Assembly (NCBI RefSeq): GCF_005869875.1
Contig: NZ_VAWG01000002.1
Coordinates: forward strand, 372,001-436,000
Length of the DNA stretch: 64,000 nucleotides
From: Paenibacillus pinistramenti
GTDB taxonomy: Bacteria; Bacillota; Bacilli; Paenibacillales; Paenibacillaceae
Direction of reading: 5' to 3'
The first letter of the stretch is position 1. Each line of letters opens with the position of its first letter. Positions 58,623 through 64,000 of this stretch are shown here, piece after piece. The notes under the pieces are model-generated. The model did not search any database, was not told the origin of the DNA, and worked only from the letters and a program-made list of their open reading frames with translations. Made by a program: the position numbers and the translations under genes.

Positions 58623-59312
58623 GTGAACGATTTGGAAAAAGAAATTAAAATCCTGCTCGTCGATGACGAGCCGCATATTTTGCAATTTTTGGAAATGGGA
58701 CTGGTGAATGAAGGATACGAGGTTGCCACAGCCCCGGACGGAATTACTGCCATCGGCGTAGCTGAACAATTCTCGCCCCATATTGTTATTCTCGACGTGA
58801 TGATGCCAGGCATCGACGGTTTTGAGGTCTGCCGGATGCTGAAGAAGAACGGCAGCCAGGCTGCTGTCATCATGCTGACCGCCAAAGATGAAGTGGAAGA
58901 CAAAGTGAAAGGGCTGACGCTCGGAGCTGACGATTATGTCGTCAAGCCTTTCAGCTTCGAAGAACTGCTAGCCCGGATTCAGGCCAGGCTGCGCAACCAG
59001 TTCCCCAGCTTGTTTGGCGAGGTATCCATCGGTCCGTTCCGGATCGACGATAGACGCAAGGAAATTATCTATCAAGGCAAAGTGCTAGAGCTGTCGCCAA
59101 CCGAGCATCAGCTGCTCCGCTACCTGGTGTTAAACCACGGAATTGTGCTCAGCAAGACGCTGATTCTCGACAAGGTCTGGGGCTATGATTTCGGCGGCGA
59201 AGAGAATATCGTCGAGGTTTATATCCGCTCCCTGCGGGACAAGCTCGGCGACAAGGAGCACCGTCTCATTCGCACCCTTCGCGGAGCCGGTTACAGGGTT
59301 GATCTGCTATGA
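58623..59312 (+). CDS. OmpR/PhoB-family response regulator
   Basis: A 229-residue regulator. The receiver domain has Asp14-Asp15, phospho-acceptor Asp58 in VILDVMMPGIDG, Thr86 and Lys108 (DDYVVKPFS). The C-terminal winged helix has LSPTEHQLLRYLVLNHG and VDIRYL-like ending VEVYIRSLRDKLG. Translation starts at GTG 58623 or at TTG 58632; the latter has the GAGGGTGA site. It overlaps the kinase gene by ATGA. Paired direct repeats upstream are its likely binding sites. Confidence 0.92.
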   Translation: MNDLEKEIKILLVDDEPHILQFLEMGLVNEGYEVATAPDGITAIGVAEQFSPHIVILDVMMPGIDGFEVCRMLKKNGSQAAVIMLTAKDEVEDKVKGLTLGADDYVVKPFSFEELLARIQARLRNQFPSLFGEVSIGPFRIDDRRKEIIYQGKVLELSPTEHQLLRYLVLNHGIVLSKTLILDKVWGYDFGGEENIVEVYIRSLRDKLGDKEHRLIRTLRGAGYRVDLL

Positions 59313-61081
59313 GACTCCCGGGAAGGAACCAGCTCAAGCGTATTCTCTCGCCAAGATCGCTCCGCTCCCAGCTTCTGGCAAGGTCATTATTCATTCTGGC
59401 GATGCTGCTGCTGCTGATTGGCGGGGTGCAATATTTTGTCATGAAAAATTTCCTGTACAACAGCCGCGCAGAAACGATGGTCAATCAGCTGCGCTCGATG
59501 CCGGTTGACCTGCTAGTCAAGCGCGAGCAGCAAGGCAGCAGCACAAGCTCTTCAGGCGGGCAGGCTTCGCCAAATGGTGCAGCCCCGTCAAACGGGGGAG
59601 CCTCGTCGAACAGTGCAGTCCCGTCAAATGGTGCAGCCTCGCCGGCCGGAGAGAGCCAGCCTGCCGGTTCGACCGGGCAAAATCCGCCGGCCGCCAGCCA
59701 GAACAATACAAATAATAATAGCAGCAGTAGCGGCAGTAGTAGCGGCAGCAGCAGTGACCAGCAGAATCAAGGCCGGGGTACCCGTCCGATCTTGTTCACT
59801 CCTCCCGATACGTCCCTCGGCTATATTCAGGATGACGGCACTTATGTAAGTCTTACCCAATCAACCGAAACCGGATACCCTGTGCTGTCCAGCTCGGAAT
59901 ATGCCCAGATTCTGGAGGAATGGAAAGCTAAGAAAAATATCAAATACCGGATCGTCCGGGATAACGACGGCAACGAGCAGTTGATTGTCTTCCGCCCTTC
60001 CGACAGCCCCGTTAATCCGATAAGAGAGGGTTATACGCCTCAAAGCGGACAGGCCGCCGCGTCGGGGAATGACGAACGGATTACAGGACTTGTCCAGATG
60101 GGCACAGAAACTGCCCCTCTCCTGTACGTGGCCATGCGCCAGCTGGTGATCTTCATCATTCTGTCCATTCTCGCTATGGCCGGCGGGCTTCTGCTCTACA
60201 TGCCGGTTATCCGCCGCACGCTGGTTCCGCTCAACCAGATCGTTCAGGCCCTTGGTGCAACAGATGCCGGGAATTTAAAGCAGCGTATCCCTGATCAGCT
60301 TGGACAGGAAGAAATCGACAGGCTGGCTTCCTCCTATAACGGCATGCTTGAGCGGCTGGAGCTTTCCTTTGAAGCCGAGCGGGAAGCCAAAGAGCAGATG
60401 CGGCGCTTTACAGCAGACGCTTCCCATGAGCTCAGAACACCGCTTACGTCGATTCACGGATTTCTGGAGGTGCTGCTGCGCAGCCCGTCCATTAAGCCGG
60501 AACAGCTTAAATCAGCGCTTACCAGCATGCACGGCGAGTCCGTACGCATGAAGAAGCTGATTGAGGATCTGCTTATGCTGGCCAAGCTGGACCGGGCTCC
60601 TGAGCTGACGCTCACCTCCATCAGGCTTGATGAGCTTGTGATGGAGATGGAGCCGCATCTGAGGATGCTGTCGGGCGAAAGAAACGTATCCTTCGATCTG
60701 ACAGCAGGACTTCACGGCAAATATAACAAGGACAAACTGAAGCAGGTCATCTTGAATCTGTTCCAGAACGCGGTCCAGCATACCGATGCGGCAACGGGCT
60801 CTATCCATGTGGCGCTGACATCCGTCAAGAATGGAGTTATCCTTTCGGTCAGCGACAACGGTCCCGGAATTCCGGACGAACATCTGCCGCACGTGTTCGA
60901 ACGTTTCTACCGCAGCGATGTTTCCCGGGCCCGCAAACGCGGCGGGGCCGGCCTCGGGCTTGCGATCAGCATGTCCATGGTCGAGGCCCACAACGGTACC
61001 ATCACCGTTCAGACCAAAGTCGGTGAAGGCACAACCTTCTCCGTCCATTTGCCCAATCAGTTAAATAAAAGCGCAGTCTGA
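59309..61081 (+). CDS. Sensor histidine kinase with low-complexity sensor domain
   Basis: A 590-residue kinase. Membrane helices lie at about 26-46 and 275-297. The extracellular domain between them contains a tract of about 80 residues rich in Ser, Gly, Asn and Pro (about 73-155). HAMP follows (about 298-350), then the HisKA domain with phospho-acceptor His373 in DASHELRTPLTSIHGFLEV, and the ATPase with NLFQNAVQH, DNGPGIP and GGAGLGLAIS. It forms a two-gene operon with the response regulator. The signal is unknown. Confidence 0.92.
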   Translation: MRLPGRNQLKRILSPRSLRSQLLARSLFILAMLLLLIGGVQYFVMKNFLYNSRAETMVNQLRSMPVDLLVKREQQGSSTSSSGGQASPNGAAPSNGGASSNSAVPSNGAASPAGESQPAGSTGQNPPAASQNNTNNNSSSSGSSSGSSSDQQNQGRGTRPILFTPPDTSLGYIQDDGTYVSLTQSTETGYPVLSSSEYAQILEEWKAKKNIKYRIVRDNDGNEQLIVFRPSDSPVNPIREGYTPQSGQAAASGNDERITGLVQMGTETAPLLYVAMRQLVIFIILSILAMAGGLLLYMPVIRRTLVPLNQIVQALGATDAGNLKQRIPDQLGQEEIDRLASSYNGMLERLELSFEAEREAKEQMRRFTADASHELRTPLTSIHGFLEVLLRSPSIKPEQLKSALTSMHGESVRMKKLIEDLLMLAKLDRAPELTLTSIRLDELVMEMEPHLRMLSGERNVSFDLTAGLHGKYNKDKLKQVILNLFQNAVQHTDAATGSIHVALTSVKNGVILSVSDNGPGIPDEHLPHVFERFYRSDVSRARKRGGAGLGLAISMSMVEAHNGTITVQTKVGEGTTFSVHLPNQLNKSAV

Positions 61082-61111
61082 TCAGGTTACGCGACAGTGA
61101 AATTCAACTAA

Positions 61112-61182
61112 ATAAAGCTCCTCCGGAAGTGACGATCGGCTGCAAAGCCTGATCGAAATCCTTTCGGGGGAGCTTTTCTTAT
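61112..61182 (+). terminator. Structured terminator after the two-component operon
   Basis: AAAGCTCCTCCGGAA pairs with TTTCGGGGGAGCTTTT and encloses a second GATC-centred hairpin. TTTTCTT follows. The long two-part stem is unusual for a simple terminator. Confidence 0.65.
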
Positions 61183-61213
61183 GTAAATGCTGCAATTGTG
61201 CATGTTCATAGCA

Positions 61214-61245
61214 AAATCGGCAGCCTCTTTAAAGAGACTGCCGAT
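61214..61245 (-). terminator. Terminator of gnd
   Basis: On the minus strand ATCGGCAGTCTCTTT pairs with AAAGAGGCTGCCGAT with almost no loop, and TTTTGC follows. It lies 15 bp after the gnd stop. Confidence 0.8.
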
Positions 61246-61259
61246 CTATTTTCATTAAA

Positions 61260-62153
61260 TTATTTCTTCTCTACTGCGTGGCCGCCGAACTCGTTGCGCA
61301 GCGCCGCAACTACTTTACCTTGGAAAGTATCAGCTTCCAGGGAACGGTAGCGCATCAGCAGGGACATGGCGATAACCGGTGTAGCCGCTTGAAGGTCAAG
61401 CGCTTCTTCGATCGTCCATTTGCCTTCGCCGGAGGAGTGCATAACGCCTCTGAGCTCATCCAATTTGCTGTCTTTGGAGAACGCGTTCTCCGTCAGCTCC
61501 ATCAGCCAGGAACGGATAACGGAACCGTTGTTCCAAACACGGGCAACTTTCTCATAATCGTATTTATAATTACTTTTCTCGAGAACTTCAAAGCCTTCGC
61601 CGATGGAAGCCATCATGCCGTACTCGACCCCGTTGTGGACCATTTTCAGGAAGTGGCCGCTGCCGGACGGGCCAGCATACAGGTAACCATTTTCAACTGC
61701 TGTATCGCGGAAAATCGGTTCAACAACTTCCCACGCTTCAGGGTCGCCGCCAATCATGTAGCAAGCGCCGTTGCGTGCGCCTTCCATACCGCCGGAAGTA
61801 CCAGCGTCCATGAAATGAATGCCGGATTCTTTCAGCTTCTCATAACGGCGTTTGGATTCTTTGTAGTGGCTGTTTCCGCCCTCAATGATAATGTCGCCGG
61901 CGCTCAGCAGAGGAGCAACCTCGTCCAGAACGTTATCTACAACCTGGTGAGGAACCATAACCCACAATACGCGCGGAGAAGATGTAGCCGCAGCCAGTTC
62001 AGCGATTGTGGAAGCGCCTTTCGCTCCATATTCCACCATTTCAGCAACTGCTGCCGAGTTAAGGTCGAATGCAACAACCTCATGTTTGTGGTCCATCAGG
62101 TTCTTACCAAGGTTCAAGCCCATTTTACCCAATCCGATTAATCCTACTTGCAT
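61260..62153 (-). CDS. gnd: 6-phosphogluconate dehydrogenase (decarboxylating), short GntZ/YqeC type
   Basis: A 297-residue dehydrogenase that turns 6-phosphogluconate into ribulose 5-phosphate and CO2. Motifs are VGLIGLGKMGLNLGKNL (nucleotide binding), IIIEGGNSHYKES, MDAGTSGGMEGA and the active-site FLKMVHNGVEYGMM with Lys and Asn. The length near 300 residues points to the short, often NAD-preferring class, not the 470-residue Gnd. GGAGG lies 8 nt before the ATG. It lies 84 bp downstream of zwf and forms the oxidative pentose phosphate unit. Confidence 0.93.
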   Translation of the reverse strand: MQVGLIGLGKMGLNLGKNLMDHKHEVVAFDLNSAAVAEMVEYGAKGASTIAELAAATSSPRVLWVMVPHQVVDNVLDEVAPLLSAGDIIIEGGNSHYKESKRRYEKLKESGIHFMDAGTSGGMEGARNGACYMIGGDPEAWEVVEPIFRDTAVENGYLYAGPSGSGHFLKMVHNGVEYGMMASIGEGFEVLEKSNYKYDYEKVARVWNNGSVIRSWLMELTENAFSKDSKLDELRGVMHSSGEGKWTIEEALDLQAATPVIAMSLLMRYRSLEADTFQGKVVAALRNEFGGHAVEKK

Positions 62154-62237
62154 TTTAGTAACCTCCTAATTTGTTGAATTTGATGCCTTCTTGATTAACA
62201 AGCATATATTGAAAGCCGTATACCTGAAGGTATCAGC

Positions 62238-63689
62238 TTACCACCATTTGTAACCGTCCTGCGCCAGCAGCTCATGAGCAGCTTCAGGACCGTCTTCACC
62301 CGCAGGATAGAAATGCAGCGGCACCTCGTTAGCGGTAAAAGCGTCAATAACGGGCTGCACCCATGCCCAGGACCATTCCACTTCGTCCCAATGCGCAAAG
62401 AATGTGGAGTCGCCAAGCAGCGCATCGTGAATCAGGTTCTCATAGGCTTCAGGCGTTTCTTTGGAGCTTCCGCCGAATTCCATCACAACTTGATCCAGCT
62501 TCTTGGAGTTGGATTTATCTTTTACATTAAGCTGAAGGGTAATTCTCTCCTCAGGGTTCACTTCAATCGTCAACAGGTTTGGAGGAATAACTTCATCAGG
62601 GAATGTTGCTGCCTTAAGCGGCTCTTTGAATTCGATGACAATACGTGTGGATTTCTCTCCTGTACGTTTGCCTGTACGAATGTAGAAAGGAATGCCTTCC
62701 CAGAAAGGTGTATCCAGCATCAGACGTGCTGCGACGTAAGTATCGTTATGGGAGTCCTGGCCAATGCCGTTCTCATCTCTGTATCCAGGCACTTCAACGC
62801 CTTTAACATAGCCTGGACCATACTGGCCGCGGATAATTTGGGAGTTAATTGTATCTTTGGTGACCGGACGAAGCGATTTGATGATGTTTTTCTTCTTGGC
62901 ACGCACTTCGTCAGGCGTACTGCGGTGAGGAAGATGCATCGTTACCATCATAAGAAGCTGCATCATGTGGTTTTGGAACATGTCGCGGAGAGCGCCGGAA
63001 GTATCGTAGTAGCCCGCTCTGTCCTCTACGCCCACAAGCTCATTAGCTGTGATCTGAACGTTAGCGATGTAGCGGTTATTCCAAAGAGCCTGAAAGACCG
63101 GATTGGCAAAGCCGAGCACTTCAAGGTTCTGAACCATTGGCTTGCCGAGGTAGTGGTCGATCCGGAATACCTCTTCTTCTTCAAAGGAACGGCTGAGGTT
63201 GGCCTGCAGCGAACGGGCCGATTCCAAATCGTGGCCGAACGGTTTCTCGATGATCAGACGTTTCCAGCCCTTAGTATCACCAAGTCCGCTGGCTTTAATG
63301 TTATCCGCAATCGTTTCAAAGAACTCCGGAGATACCGACAGGTAGAACAGACGGTTTTCAGGAATTCCCAATTCTCTTTCATACTTTTGCGCAACACCAA
63401 GCAGCTTCTTGAAGTCATCTACATTGTTGACATTCAGGGAGCTGTAATGGAAAGCCTGGATAAAGGAATCAATATGGCTGAGATCCATCGGTCTTCTGGA
63501 GAAGCGGTGCAGGGAGTCTTTCACACTATCTTGAAAATCTGGGTCTGCTATTTCTTTACGGCCCAGACCAATAACTGTGAATGACGAAGCCAGCTTGCCG
63601 TCCAGGAACAGATTGTACAGCGCGGGATAGATTTTACGTTTCGCCAGATCCCCTGTCGCGCCAAACAAAACAAAAGTCATTGCGTCCAT
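62238..63689 (-). CDS. zwf: Glucose-6-phosphate 1-dehydrogenase
   Basis: A 483-residue enzyme that oxidises glucose 6-phosphate and makes NADPH. The nucleotide motif FGATGDLAKRKIYPALYNL is at the start, the substrate signature RIDHYLGKPMVQN contains the catalytic His and Lys, and IIEKPFGHDLESA precedes it. The length is typical. The ribosome site before ATG 63689 is a moderate GAGGG. It is upstream of gnd in the same direction. NADPH from this pathway could also feed the nitrate reductase fusion. Confidence 0.96.
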   Translation of the reverse strand: MDAMTFVLFGATGDLAKRKIYPALYNLFLDGKLASSFTVIGLGRKEIADPDFQDSVKDSLHRFSRRPMDLSHIDSFIQAFHYSSLNVNNVDDFKKLLGVAQKYERELGIPENRLFYLSVSPEFFETIADNIKASGLGDTKGWKRLIIEKPFGHDLESARSLQANLSRSFEEEEVFRIDHYLGKPMVQNLEVLGFANPVFQALWNNRYIANVQITANELVGVEDRAGYYDTSGALRDMFQNHMMQLLMMVTMHLPHRSTPDEVRAKKKNIIKSLRPVTKDTINSQIIRGQYGPGYVKGVEVPGYRDENGIGQDSHNDTYVAARLMLDTPFWEGIPFYIRTGKRTGEKSTRIVIEFKEPLKAATFPDEVIPPNLLTIEVNPEERITLQLNVKDKSNSKKLDQVVMEFGGSSKETPEAYENLIHDALLGDSTFFAHWDEVEWSWAWVQPVIDAFTANEVPLHFYPAGEDGPEAAHELLAQDGYKWW

Positions 63690-63983
63690 TCTATATAACC
63701 CTCACTCTCTAATGCTCTATAGTAACTATACTAAATATATCAGGTTACGTAAGGTTATTGCGTATCCGACTTAGTTATCTTACACCTTCAGTCAAAATTC
63801 GTCAATCAAATTGTCTCATTATTGACACATTTCATTCTTTATCTAAGTGACTTATGGGGTTGCAATAAAAAAGCTTCTCCGAATCTCAAATATCAGGTCA
63901 TTTTTCCTGAAACCCGCGTAAGAATAAAATAAGTTTTTTTGTTTATTCTTCCAAAGAATTTTATGACAGGAGCCAAGGATCAT

Positions 63984-64000
63984 ATGGATACAGCAATACC
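63984..64000 (+). CDS. Start of a plus-strand gene cut by the window edge
   Basis: ATG 63984 follows AGGAG (11 nt) and AAGGAT; only five codons (MDTAI) lie in the window. The 63690-63983 interval is AT-rich and contains no other gene; it should hold the divergent zwf promoter. Confidence 0.45.

Noticed and set aside
61278-63584. Two long plus-strand ORFs opposite gnd and zwf
   Set aside because: They mirror the codon pattern of highly conserved genes; composition is unnatural (His/Arg/Phe-rich) and there are no ribosome sites.

Overview
The window looks like chromosome of a spore-forming Gram-positive of the Paenibacillus/Bacillales type. The reasons are strong AGGAGG ribosome binding sites with ATG, GTG and TTG starts, a forespore spoVA-type locus, a lipoteichoic acid synthase-like enzyme, a GlnR/TnrA-type nitrogen box, and a nitrate reductase fused to a flavoprotein reductase. 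No rRNA, tRNA, CRISPR array, phage module or transposase was recognised.

Layout. 0-8.3 kb: a minus-strand TPP riboswitch serving genes beyond the left edge, a metallo-beta-lactamase-fold hydrolase, a UPF0303/HbpS-like protein, an amidase, an LtaS-like sulfatase-fold enzyme and the YcgR/YcgQ membrane pair with a His-rich loop. 8.3-17.4 kb: assorted housekeeping genes, a GH3 lipoprotein and a four-gene exopolysaccharide-type cluster (two GT2 enzymes, a flippase, a pyruvyl transferase). 17.7-23.8 kb: a nitrate assimilation operon (NarK-type transporter, then a 1485-residue nitrate reductase/flavoprotein fusion). Its leader carries a GlnR/TnrA box on the -35, two small hairpins with A1/G4 hexaloops as recognised by ANTAR antiterminators, and a long terminator. 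23.8-30.8 kb: glutamate racemase, HD hydrolase, pyruvate oxidase, HAD, NUDIX, alpha/beta hydrolase, VOC protein and a TipAL-type MerR regulator. 31-34.3 kb: a compact spoVA2-like spore locus (SpoVAD, SpoVAC, DUF421-DUF1657, and a divergent DUF1657 gene) with sigma-G-like promoters. 34.3-41 kb: glutaminase cluster, an Rrf2 regulator with its likely operators, a macrodomain protein and GNATs.

About 41-49 kb is visibly more AT-rich and is the most unusual part. Single small genes, many broken, are separated by 140-165 bp imperfect palindromes (four nearly complete copies and several remnants). Each palindrome has an outer helix ending in AAC/GTT and, inside, three hairpins, several of which co-vary between copies. 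The sequence just outside one repeat is the reverse complement of the sequence just outside the next, as in gene cassettes inserted at integron attC sites. The cassettes hold a P-loop kinase, a hypothetical protein, a holin-like type I toxin with a likely antisense RNA, and decayed DinB, HAD, HIT, TmrB-like and GNAT genes. No integrase lies in the window. I regard this as an integrase-less attC-like cassette array and the best candidate for an undescribed system here.

49-64 kb returns to ordinary chromosome: a FUSC-type transporter, LURP-one and DehI-like proteins, a Gly/Tyr-rich small membrane protein, a methyltransferase, an operon of GT39 and GT2 glycosyltransferases with galU, a divergent two-component system with paired 11-bp-spaced direct repeats between them, and gnd and zwf of the oxidative pentose phosphate pathway.
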